From the NCBI GenBank assembly GCA_965222485.1, contig CBDCUC010000039.1, positions 806,001 through 870,000 of the forward strand: DNA of 64,000 nt, in the 5' to 3' direction. Position numbers and translations under genes: made by a program. The notes beneath the pieces were generated by a model. It had not been told where the DNA came from. It was given only the letters and a program-made list of their open reading frames with translations, and ran no database searches. Of this stretch, positions 52,140-60,693 are shown one piece after another. The stretch comes from CBDCUC01 sp965222485 (GTDB lineage: Bacteria; Pseudomonadota; Alphaproteobacteria; Rhizobiales; Hyphomicrobiaceae). Within the stretch, counting starts at the first letter, position 1. Every line of letters begins with the position of its first letter.

Positions 52140-53288
52140 TCACCGCCGGTGATGATCGCGCAGCGTCTCTGGTGTTCCGGCCTGCGCCTTCTGCCTTTCG
52201 CCGCCCGCTGGCGCTGGCGTCTGCACGTCACCCTGCCGCCAACCGCCAGCAGGATCGCCCGCCGGCTGTCCCGCTGGTGCTCCTTCGCCAGGTATCGGGG
52301 TTTGCGGAATATATTCGGCCTGTTTGCACGAACAGCCGTCGGTAAATTCTTTGCGGTAGCTGAACGCTGCCTTCAGTTCCGTGTAGGGCAAGTTGGAACC
52401 AAACGCGACCATCTGCTCAACACTGCCACCGGGGTTGCGGTGGTAGTAAAGTTGAGCCGGCGCGGCACATTTGGATTGGCACACTTCTGAGTCACGCTGG
52501 AAGTGGTTGGGCAGCGTGGAAAAACTCACCGGGAAATAATAACCGTCACAAAGGCGCACGCATAATGTTCGGTAGGTCGCGAAGGGAAGTGCGCCAAATT
52601 CGTTTGCATATCCCGAGCCGCCGTCATCGTTGCCCCAGAATGATGAGAATGGCCCGCGATTGCGCCGGCGCGCTTCCTGCGTGTAGCTGTCACCGCAGTT
52701 GTTGCGCGCAAGCTCGCGGATAATGTCGTCTTGATAAGACTGCCCCGAGGAGGAAACGATAGCCTGTCGTTCCGCTTTTAGGTCGGCTAGACGCCTGCGC
52801 GCGTCCTCAGACCTGCGTGCAGCGCGGATGCACGTGCGGTTTCGGCGTATTGACTTTGTAAACAGGAAGTACTCGTAACAGTCCTTGCGCTCAAGTTCGC
52901 GTTCGCCCTGGCGCACAGTTCCGCTTAGCTGCCGGATTTCATCGTCAATCCGAGGTAGCACATCGCGCGATTGGGCCCCGCGCTGGCTTTCCTGCACCAG
53001 TCTTTGTTCAAGCTGCGTGCAAATCGGATTGCGCTGGGTCCAGCCGCCAGAATAGTCGTCCTGTACCGCGGGAGGCGGCTGCGGCCGCGGCCGTGGCGCA
53101 GGTTTGACCTCGCTCTCCCAAGGCCATTGAAACCCCTGCGCATGCGCCGCTGTTCCAATGACGATGGCCGCGCCGGGAATGGCCGCCAACCCGCAGGCAA
53201 CCGCCGTCGCGGCCAGCAGCGGCTTTAATCGGCCACGCACCGTTTCTGCAGGCCCCGCATCTGCCGTCCTACGCGCTTCTTCGCTCAT
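52140..53288 (-). CDS. DUF2865 exported protein
   Basis: 382 residues. A hydrophobic segment near 26-48 (signal anchor or signal peptide with cut near AHA-QG) is followed by a Pro-rich linker, a coiled-coil Arg/Glu region (90-180) and the Cys-rich DUF2865 core: YRTLCVRLCDGYYFPVSFS, SEVCQSKCAAPAQLYYHRNP and EFTDGCSCKQAEYIP. The family is found mostly in Hyphomicrobiales and has no known function. The C-terminus is Gly/Pro/Ala-rich and disordered. Confidence 0.88.
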   Translation of the reverse strand: MSEEARRTADAGPAETVRGRLKPLLAATAVACGLAAIPGAAIVIGTAAHAQGFQWPWESEVKPAPRPRPQPPPAVQDDYSGGWTQRNPICTQLEQRLVQESQRGAQSRDVLPRIDDEIRQLSGTVRQGERELERKDCYEYFLFTKSIRRNRTCIRAARRSEDARRRLADLKAERQAIVSSSGQSYQDDIIRELARNNCGDSYTQEARRRNRGPFSSFWGNDDGGSGYANEFGALPFATYRTLCVRLCDGYYFPVSFSTLPNHFQRDSEVCQSKCAAPAQLYYHRNPGGSVEQMVAFGSNLPYTELKAAFSYRKEFTDGCSCKQAEYIPQTPIPGEGAPAGQPAGDPAGGWRQGDVQTPAPAGGERQKAQAGTPETLRDHHRR

Positions 53289-53825
53289 CGTCAGTTTTGT
53301 ACCAATAGGTCAAGGGTATCCGGATCTTGGATGTCGGGTCGACAGCACCGCCTGCCACGCTCCGACCGGACCGAATTTTCCCTGATCTCCCGCAGCAACA
53401 GGCTTATCCAACACTGACCTGCCGCCGTCACCCCCTACTATGCGTGTTGAGGTGCTAGGCGGTCAATGCAGCGCAATAATGGCACCGGCCTGCGTCTTCA
53501 ATATGGCCCGCTGAGGGCTGTGGAGCGGCCGTGAATGACTGTGGGTTGTGCCCAACCTGCCGGTGGCGTGGCACCGGGATCGCGGCACAAAAGGCCCGGA
53601 AAAAGGGCGTTCTTGACGGATGAAGAGGGGCGGCGCATAACCCCCACCATGACAAAGATAACGCGCAAACCCGCTGTCAACCTTCGTTGCGGCATAATCT
53701 GTATCGACTAGTCCCATTTCGGCTGGTTCGCGCGCTTGCCTTCCTCACATAAATCGATGGGTTAGAGCCGCCTTCCAGCGCAAATTCTTGCCGGTGCCCA
53801 GCGCCGCCGCCAAGGTCAAGGATCC
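53289..53825. other. Intergenic region between DUF2865 and cysS
   Basis: About 540 bases. Several short overlapping frames on the minus strand (53455-53717) have no ribosome site and no family resemblance. It must contain both divergent promoters. No repeat of the H1/H2 type is present. Confidence 0.5.
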
Positions 53826-55229
53826 ATGGCCCTAACGCTATACAACACGCTGACGCGAAAAAAAGAACCGTTCACGCCGATCGATCCGGAGAACGTGCGC
53901 ATGTACGTGTGCGGGCCAACGGTCTACGACTATGCCCATATCGGCAATGCGCGGCCCGTCATCGTGTTCGACGTGCTGTTCCGCCTTCTTCGCCATGTCT
54001 ACGGTGCCGGCCACGTCAAATACGTGCGCAACATCACCGACGTCGATGACAAAATAAACGCACGCGCGGCCGAAGAGGGCGTCTCCATCCGAGACCTGAC
54101 CGAGCGCACGGCGAAACAGTTTCACGAAGACATTGCAGCTCTGGGAGTGTTGCCGCCGTCTGAAGAACCGCGGGCTACTGAGCACATCGAAGAAATGAAG
54201 GCGCTGATCGAAGCGCTGGTGGAAAAGGGCCACGCCTACGCCGCTGAAGGTCACGTCCTATTTGATGTCGCCTCTATGCCCGATTACGGCAAGCTGTCGA
54301 ACCGCTCGATTGACGAGATGGAAGCCGGAGCGCGTGTCGAGGTCGCACCTTACAAAAAAGGTCCAATGGATTTCGTGCTGTGGAAGCCGTCGAAAGAAGG
54401 CGAGCCAGGCTGGCCCTCACCATGCGGTATTGAAACAGAGGGGCGGCCCGGTTGGCATATCGAATGCTCCGCCATGTCGGGCAAGCATTTAGGCGAAGTC
54501 TTCGACATCCACGGTGGCGGTATCGACCTGACGTTCCCGCATCACGAGAACGAAGTCGCGCAGTCGCGCTGCGCGCACGGCACCGATGCGATGGCGAAGG
54601 TGTGGATGCACAATGGCTTTTTGAAAGTCGAGGGTGAGAAGATGTCGAAGTCGCTCGGCAACTTCATCACCATTCACGAGTTGTTGGAAACCGATACGTT
54701 CGGCGGCCGCAAGTGGCCGGGTGAGGTGTTGCGCCTTGCAATGCTAATGACCCACTACCGCCAGCCGATCGATTGGACAGCGCGAACGCTCGAAGAAGCA
54801 TATAAGACCGGTAGGAGCTGGCGCAAAATCCTGGATGAATCCGATTGGCAGACTCATGAGGAGCCTGACGAGGAGTTTGTGGCTGCGCTCGAGAATGACT
54901 TGAACACACCTGCAGCAATTTCGATTCTTCATAAGCTTGCGCAGAAAGCGGGGTCTGAAAAGGCTGCTACAGCAAAGTTCTTGAGTTCAGCCCAGCTAGT
55001 TGGACTCTTGCTGAACGAACGCCACTTCAGCTGGGTCGAGCCGAAGGTAGAGTTCGACGCTGCTGAAATTCAGCAACGTATCACCGCTCGCCTCGAGGCG
55101 CGCAAAGCCAAGGACTGGGCGGAGGCCGACCGCATCCGCGACGAACTGGCTGAAAAAGGCATCAAGCTGAAAGACGCCAAGGATCCGGAGACCGGTGAAA
55201 TCGTCACCACTTGGGAGGTGGCGCTGTGA
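53826..55229 (+). CDS. cysS: Cysteinyl-tRNA synthetase
   Basis: 467 residues. Starts MALTLYNTLTRKKEPFTPID. Zn and HIGH regions: MYVCGPTVYDYAHIGNARPV; the second Zn region is in GRPGWHIECSAMSGKHLG and HGGGIDLTFPHHENEVAQS; KMSKS in GEKMSKSLGNFITI. First gene of an operon: the GNAT gene starts inside its last codons (GTGA overlap). Confidence 0.96.
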   Translation: MALTLYNTLTRKKEPFTPIDPENVRMYVCGPTVYDYAHIGNARPVIVFDVLFRLLRHVYGAGHVKYVRNITDVDDKINARAAEEGVSIRDLTERTAKQFHEDIAALGVLPPSEEPRATEHIEEMKALIEALVEKGHAYAAEGHVLFDVASMPDYGKLSNRSIDEMEAGARVEVAPYKKGPMDFVLWKPSKEGEPGWPSPCGIETEGRPGWHIECSAMSGKHLGEVFDIHGGGIDLTFPHHENEVAQSRCAHGTDAMAKVWMHNGFLKVEGEKMSKSLGNFITIHELLETDTFGGRKWPGEVLRLAMLMTHYRQPIDWTARTLEEAYKTGRSWRKILDESDWQTHEEPDEEFVAALENDLNTPAAISILHKLAQKAGSEKAATAKFLSSAQLVGLLLNERHFSWVEPKVEFDAAEIQQRITARLEARKAKDWAEADRIRDELAEKGIKLKDAKDPETGEIVTTWEVAL

Positions 55230-55729
55230 CCCTTGAGATCAATGTCCGCCCGTTCGATCCAGCCGATGCCGTCGCCTTGCGCGAGCTTACAGCCCAAAGC
55301 ATCGAATACCTCACTCGGGAATTCTACACCGAGGAGCAGCGCCTCGCCTGGGTCTGCGCCGCCGTCGAGGATGCCGAAGAATTTGTCGAGCGCCTGTGGG
55401 CGGGCGACACGTTCGTCGCCGAAGTCGACTCCGAACAGGCCGGCTATGCAACACTAAAAGACGGCAACGTCATCGACTTGCTCTATGTGCATCCGCATTA
55501 CGCGCGCCAGGGGGTAGCAAGGGCGATCCTCGAAACGCTGGAAAAGCTCGCCCAAGCCCATGACGTCAAAACGTTGACGGCGGAATCAAGCGACGCTGCA
55601 CGCGCATTTTTCGAAAAGCAGGGCTATGCCCCGACCCAGCGCAATTCAGTCGTGCTGGATGAGGAATGGCTGACCAACATGACAATGTCGAAGACCTTAT
55701 CTGATACGAGCGTGTCGGGGACCGCATGA
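55226..55729 (+). CDS. GNAT-family N-acetyltransferase
   Basis: 167 residues from GTG 55226, which overlaps the cysS stop by four bases and follows GGAGG. The acetyl-CoA-binding motif is IDLLYVHPHYARQGVARAIL near residue 85; the last part DAARAFFEKQGYAPTQRN is the usual end of the fold. Its own stop overlaps the ATG of cimA. Translational coupling on both sides ties it to cysteine/isoleucine-related genes, but the acetyl acceptor is unknown. Confidence 0.9.
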   Translation: MTLEINVRPFDPADAVALRELTAQSIEYLTREFYTEEQRLAWVCAAVEDAEEFVERLWAGDTFVAEVDSEQAGYATLKDGNVIDLLYVHPHYARQGVARAILETLEKLAQAHDVKTLTAESSDAARAFFEKQGYAPTQRNSVVLDEEWLTNMTMSKTLSDTSVSGTA

Positions 55730-57336
55730 GCAAAGAACGACTCTATCTCTACGATACGACGCTGCGCGATGGCGCGCAGACGACCGGTGTCGACTTCGCA
55801 CTCGAAGACAAGCGCCGTATCGCCGACATCCTCGACGAGCTGGGCATCGACTACATCGAGGGCGGCTTTCCCGGCGCCAACGACGTTGACACAAAATTTT
55901 TCAGCACCAAGCCAGAGTTCAAGTCAGCCCGTTTCAGCGCATTCGGCATGACCAAGCGCGCCGGTCGTTCGGTGTCGAATGATGTTGGATTGCAGGCCAG
56001 CCTTCAAAGCCAGTCCGATGCGATCTGCCTGGTGGCCAAGGCATGGGACTATCACGTTCGCGTCGCGCTCGGCATCACCAACGAAGAAAACCTAGACTCC
56101 ATCGCGCAGTCCGTCGCGGCAATCGTCGAGGCCGGCCGCGAAGCCATGATCGACTGCGAGCATTTCTTCGATGGTTACAAGGCAAACCGGGACTACGCAC
56201 TCAAAGTCGCACAAACGGCCTATGAGGCTGGCGCGCGCTGGGTGGTGCTGTGTGACACCAATGGCGGAACGCTACCGCATGAAGTAGAGCAAATCGTTGC
56301 CGATATTGTTGACAAAGTTCCCGGTGATCACCTCGGCATCCACACCCACAACGATACTGAAAATGCCGTTGCCAACTCGCTCGCAGCGGTCCGCGCCGGT
56401 TGCCGCCAGATTCAAGGCACGCTCAACGGGCTCGGCGAGCGTTGCGGTAATGCCAACATGACGTCACTCATACCGACGCTGTTGCTGAAGGGCGAGTTCG
56501 CCGACAATTTCGAGACGGGCGTCTCTGCGCGCTCGCTTCGCACGTTGACCCACGCCAGCCGCGTTCTTGATGAGATCCTGAACCGTGCACCCAATCGTCA
56601 TGCGCCGTATGTGGGTGAAAGCGCATTTGCCACCAAAGCAGGGATTCACGCGTCAGCCATCATCAAGGCACCGGAAACCTACGAGCACGTGCCACCAGAA
56701 AACGTCGGCAACCAGCGCCGCCTTCTCGTTTCCGATCAAGCAGGACGCTCAAACATTCTGGCTGAGCTGGAGCGGGTAGAAATCTCAGTCGACAAGAATG
56801 ACCCCGGCGTCTCGCGCCTATTGGATGTGGTCAAATCGCGCGAAGCCGCCGGTTATGCCTATGAAGCAGCCGATGCGTCTTTCGAGCTGCTGGCGCGGCG
56901 TGAACTGGGCGAAGTGCCCAAATATTTTTCCGTCGACAGTTTCCGCGTCATGGTCGAACGCCGCCACAATGCGCGCGGTGAACTGGTAACGGTTTCGGAG
57001 GCAACGGTCAAAGTCTTTATCAACGGCGACAACGAGCCGCTGTGGTCGGTGGCCGAAGGACTCGGACCGGTGAATGCACTGGACGGCGCTCTGCGCAAGG
57101 ACCTCGGCCGCTACCAAAAGTATATCGAAGGTATCGAATTGGTGGACTACAAGGTGCGCATACTGACAGGCGGCACGGAAGCCGTAACGCGCGTGCTAGT
57201 CGAAACACACGATGCAGACAGCGGCAAGCGCTGGTTCACCGTCGGCGTTTCGCCCAACATCATCGATGCAAGCTTCGAAGCCTTGTTGGATTCTATCAAC
57301 TACAAGCTATTGAAGGCCGGCGCACAGGTGGCCTAA
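55726..57336 (+). CDS. cimA: (R)-citramalate synthase
   Basis: 536 residues. Condenses pyruvate and acetyl-CoA to citramalate in the threonine-independent route to isoleucine. HMGL-like TIM barrel with YDTTLRDGAQTTGVDFALED, CDTNGGTLPHEV, HTHNDTENAVANSLAAV and GTLNGLGERCGNANM; the C-terminal regulatory LeuA dimer domain covers about 400-520. The DTTLRDGAQ(T)xG start with the long C-domain fits the CimA type and not 2-isopropylmalate or homocitrate synthase. ATGA overlap with the GNAT gene. Confidence 0.94.
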   Translation: MSKERLYLYDTTLRDGAQTTGVDFALEDKRRIADILDELGIDYIEGGFPGANDVDTKFFSTKPEFKSARFSAFGMTKRAGRSVSNDVGLQASLQSQSDAICLVAKAWDYHVRVALGITNEENLDSIAQSVAAIVEAGREAMIDCEHFFDGYKANRDYALKVAQTAYEAGARWVVLCDTNGGTLPHEVEQIVADIVDKVPGDHLGIHTHNDTENAVANSLAAVRAGCRQIQGTLNGLGERCGNANMTSLIPTLLLKGEFADNFETGVSARSLRTLTHASRVLDEILNRAPNRHAPYVGESAFATKAGIHASAIIKAPETYEHVPPENVGNQRRLLVSDQAGRSNILAELERVEISVDKNDPGVSRLLDVVKSREAAGYAYEAADASFELLARRELGEVPKYFSVDSFRVMVERRHNARGELVTVSEATVKVFINGDNEPLWSVAEGLGPVNALDGALRKDLGRYQKYIEGIELVDYKVRILTGGTEAVTRVLVETHDADSGKRWFTVGVSPNIIDASFEALLDSINYKLLKAGAQVA

Positions 57337-57363
57337 GCGACGCCGGCAAAGCGGCCGGAACTA

Positions 57364-58317
57364 TCAATCGTCCTTGCCAATGATGTCGCGTGCGGCCGCT
57401 GCTGGCGACGATTCGCCAGTGAGCACTGCGTCGGTCAGTGTATCCAGCCAATCACCTGAGCCTTCCCGAATGCGTGCAGCGACGAGATCAGCCGCCGCCC
57501 GCGCGATCAGATATCGCGCTCGCCGCCGCCGCCGCACCAGGACACCGTGCGCGCGTACCGCCTGACCGACGATTTCAATTGCTTCATAAAGCTCCGGCAC
57601 ACCTTGGCCGCTGATTGCGGTTGTCTTCAGAACAGGAACACGTCCACGCTCCGGATCGCGGATCGACAGCGCGCCCATTAGCTGATGCAGCGTCCGTTCC
57701 GCGCCTTCGCGATCGGCCTTGTTAACGACCATAATGTCGGCAATTTCCAACAGCCCCGCCTTCATCGCCTGAATGTCGTCGCCAAGCCCAGGTGCGGAAA
57801 TGACGATGCGTACGTCCGCGACTTCCGCAACATCGATTTCCGATTGCCCGGTCCCGACGGTCTCAAGAAGAATAAGATCGAAGCCTGCCGCATCGAGCGC
57901 ATCGATGACGCGAACGGCAGCCGGCGACAGGCCTCCAAGTTGGCCCTGGCTGGCAAGCGACCGTACAAACACGCCGTCATCATCCAGTGCCGAGGTCATG
58001 CGGATACGGTCACCCAGGATCGCACCGCCAGAAACGGGGCTGGATGGATCAACCGCAATCACACCAACCCGCAGGTCTTTCTGCCGCAAGTGCCGGATAA
58101 GCGCGTCGACAAGCGTTGATTTGCCAGCACCAGGCGGCCCGGTAATGCCGACAACAAGCGCATTGCCCAAATGCGGCTGCATTGCCTTCAACAACGCAGG
58201 TGCATTTTGAGACAAGGCTTCGAGCGCCGTCACGGCTTTCGAGATCGCACGCCGGCTGCCTGCGCGCATCTGCGCCACATCCTGCGCTGAAGTCTCTGCA
58301 ACCTTTGTGTCCACCAT
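57364..58317 (-). CDS. meaB: Methylmalonyl-CoA mutase-associated GTPase MeaB
   Basis: 317 residues from ATG 58317 (MVDTKVAETSAQDVAQM). G3E GTPase that guards adenosylcobalamin loading on methylmalonyl-CoA mutase. P-loop GITGPPGAGKSTLVDAL, VIAVDPSSPVSGGAILGDRIRM (in two parts at residues 85-107), LLETVGTGQSE, and VNKADREGA for guanine specificity. No mutase gene is seen in the window; it is convergent with cimA and would be linked to propionyl-CoA use, which odd-chain fatty acids and isoleucine provide. Confidence 0.95.
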   Translation of the reverse strand: MVDTKVAETSAQDVAQMRAGSRRAISKAVTALEALSQNAPALLKAMQPHLGNALVVGITGPPGAGKSTLVDALIRHLRQKDLRVGVIAVDPSSPVSGGAILGDRIRMTSALDDDGVFVRSLASQGQLGGLSPAAVRVIDALDAAGFDLILLETVGTGQSEIDVAEVADVRIVISAPGLGDDIQAMKAGLLEIADIMVVNKADREGAERTLHQLMGALSIRDPERGRVPVLKTTAISGQGVPELYEAIEIVGQAVRAHGVLVRRRRRARYLIARAAADLVAARIREGSGDWLDTLTDAVLTGESSPAAAARDIIGKDD

Positions 58318-58513
58318 CGAAGTTATGCCTTGCGTCCGGTGCTGGTGTTTCGTGTTTGAACCATCTGAGGCTGATACATGGCGCGCCAGCACTTCGGCAA
58401 GAGCTCAGCGCCTCCCGCTGTGACTTTAGGTTATCGCAGGTGTTGAAAAGGGGCTGTCCCGTCCCTGCCAGTGGCATTTCAATAATGTTGAACGGGCGCA
58501 GAGTTACGCGGGT

Positions 58514-59530
58514 CTAGAACCACAATCCAGGCCAACGGTAGCGGGGGCGCATTTCGATCGGCCCAATGCCGACCCAAGACACGCGGGGTTCTTCAACAAC
58601 GGTGATCTGGGGATAGTGTGGTACCTCTGGGAGGCCCGTCAGCGCCATCAGCCTTCGGATCCGGTCGTCCGTTGACGGATGCGTGCGCAAAATTGACGGC
58701 AGTGGTACCTTACGCGTCGGCACTGGCAAGGACAGATCCTCCCAGACATGCCCGGTATATGTTTCCAAACGTTCAAGCGCCGAGGCAAGCCCCGTCGGAT
58801 CGCCGGTCAGCATGGCCGCTTCAACATCGGCATCGAATTCGCGCGACCGTGACAGCGCCAACTGCAACAAGCTGGAAATAGCCGGTGCGAAATACAGAAG
58901 GCCGATAGCCCACCACGAAATCGGCGGGTCCCCGCGCATCCAGCCCAACAGGTTCAGCACAGCCAATATGATCGCGACATAGGCCATCGGTTGCACGAGC
59001 CGTGTCACGACATCCGCCAATCCCATCACCCAAAGATCATTGTTGCGAATGTGGCTCATTTCATGCGCCAGCACGCCGCAAATCTCGCGCATTGTAAGCT
59101 TGCGCAGTAGGCCTTCCGTGATCGCGATGGCTGACTGCTCCGGTGCCCCAGTCGCAAATGCATTGAGCGTGCTCGATGGGATCACATAGAGCTCCGGTCT
59201 GCTTGGTAACTCGGCGCGTCGGCTCAATTCGTCGACCAGTTGCGACAATTGGGAGTGATCCCTGGGATAGTGGCGTGCGCGGTAAACGCGCATAATAGCC
59301 CGAGGCGGCACACGTGGGCCCAACAGAACTACCAACCCAACCGCCACCATAGCAGCAGCGACGCCAATCAATCCCCAAATGAGGAACATCGCAACGGCAA
59401 GCACCACGCCCAATCCGGCGAGCAAGAGCACCGAATGCACCAAATTGCGCTGCTTGTGTGCGCTCAAAGTTTCCGCATCGAGGAACGGGCTCACCGTGTG
59501 CTCCGTGGTTGGCGTCGATATCATCCGCAC
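58514..59530 (-). CDS. HtpX-like M48 membrane metalloprotease
   Basis: 338 residues. N-terminal pair of helices (31-70), zinc site CGVLAHEMSHIRNNDLWVMG with HEMSH, two more helices (170-215), and the third ligand Glu in LALSRSREFDADVEAAML. DRIRRLMAL and the C-terminal beta part follow. This is the plan of HtpX, which degrades damaged membrane proteins with its active site in the cytosol. HtpX itself is somewhat shorter, so I give the family only. Starts ATG 59530 or 59524. Confidence 0.9.
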   Translation of the reverse strand: MRMISTPTTEHTVSPFLDAETLSAHKQRNLVHSVLLLAGLGVVLAVAMFLIWGLIGVAAAMVAVGLVVLLGPRVPPRAIMRVYRARHYPRDHSQLSQLVDELSRRAELPSRPELYVIPSSTLNAFATGAPEQSAIAITEGLLRKLTMREICGVLAHEMSHIRNNDLWVMGLADVVTRLVQPMAYVAIILAVLNLLGWMRGDPPISWWAIGLLYFAPAISSLLQLALSRSREFDADVEAAMLTGDPTGLASALERLETYTGHVWEDLSLPVPTRKVPLPSILRTHPSTDDRIRRLMALTGLPEVPHYPQITVVEEPRVSWVGIGPIEMRPRYRWPGLWF

Positions 59531-59720
59531 TCAAAGCACTTTGAACGAGCGTGGACTGCCTCAAAATCGGCACGTCACATGAAGACGCGTATTGCTTGCA
59601 GCATACGACAACTTGTCGGGAAACGCACATCTACGTTCGAACCGTCAAGCTGATTTGTGTCAGCAGCAACGGCGTCGAAAATAGAAGCACTCCCCATGGG
59701 TCCTTTTTGGCCGCATGCTC

Positions 59721-60359
59721 TTATAGCCGCGCCAGAACGTCCAATTCCTCAGGCGCTTTTTGGCTCAAGACCTTATACTCGTCTATGATCGTCGGGATGA
59801 TATCGCTCGCGTGATTGACCTCTCTGAATCGAAGGTCGAGAGGCGCCCTGATGAAGCGGTCCCGCCGCATGTGATCGAGCAGGTCCAAAAGCGGCCGCCA
59901 GAAGTCCGCGATGTTGGCCAAGACAATGGGCTTATGGTGCTGGCCGAGTTGCGACCAGGTGAGTTGCTCCACAAGCTCCTCAAGCGTTCCAATGCCGCCA
60001 GGAAGGGCGACAAAAGCATCCGATCTTTCAAACATCAGCTGCTTACGCTCGTGCATGTCCCTTGTGACGATAAGTTCCTGCACATCGTGCAGCATTTGCT
60101 CATGTTTGGACAGAAATTCGGGGATAATACCCGTCACCTGGCCGCCACCCTGTAAGACAGAGCGCGCAACCACCCCCATGAGTCCTAATCCACCGCCGCC
60201 ATAGACAAGGCCGATGCCGGCCTCGGCCAGCGCGGTGCCAAATTCTTCCGCAGCGCGCCGATAGGCGGGATTTCCACCCTCACCCGAGCCGCAGTAAACA
60301 CAAATATTTCTAATCTTTACAGAGTGTTCTCCTGTATTCCGTTTCAGTCTCTTCTGCAT
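59721..60359 (-). CDS. LOG-family (TIGR00730) nucleotide phosphoribohydrolase
   Basis: 212 residues. Lonely-guy-type Rossmann protein that releases nucleobases from nucleoside monophosphates. Conserved marks: ICVYCGSGEGGNPAYR, GLVYGGGGLGLMGVVA, the catalytic Arg in RDMHERKQLMFERSDAF, and PGGIGTLEELVEQLTWSQLG with the signature PGGxGTxxE. Only the ATG at 60359 is a canonical start in frame; the AGGAG at about 60328 lies inside the frame. Confidence 0.92.
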   Translation of the reverse strand: MQKRLKRNTGEHSVKIRNICVYCGSGEGGNPAYRRAAEEFGTALAEAGIGLVYGGGGLGLMGVVARSVLQGGGQVTGIIPEFLSKHEQMLHDVQELIVTRDMHERKQLMFERSDAFVALPGGIGTLEELVEQLTWSQLGQHHKPIVLANIADFWRPLLDLLDHMRRDRFIRAPLDLRFREVNHASDIIPTIIDEYKVLSQKAPEELDVLARL

Positions 60360-60693
60360 ATGTGTCTAGTCCATTTTTATGATAACTGTTCGCCCCCTGC
60401 CAGGTAATCTACGGTGAGCCGGCCAATGATGCTGCTTGGAAATACGGCGTCATTTGCCTTTTTGGTATCGTAGGATCGGCGGTAGGGCGTTATTGGGGCG
60501 TCCACGCAATCGCCTGTTACGGGATCTGGGGTGGCCCCTGGCCCTTTTCATATTGTAATGACGCAAGCGCTTGGCCAGCATGCCAATTATGTGCTTAAGC
60601 ATAATCGGGAGTTGGGCTTCATATGAAGGTATGGCTATAACTACCTGAAATACAAATGCGTAATTGGGATTCAATCCCAGAGGTTCTCGATCC
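60360..60693. other. Intergenic region before the LysM protein
   Basis: 334 bases. A plus-strand frame from about 60411 to 60601 reads KYGVICLFGIVGSAVGRYWG and ends in a Cys-rich tail, but has no start codon with a ribosome site; it could be a gene remnant. Divergent promoters are expected here. Confidence 0.4.
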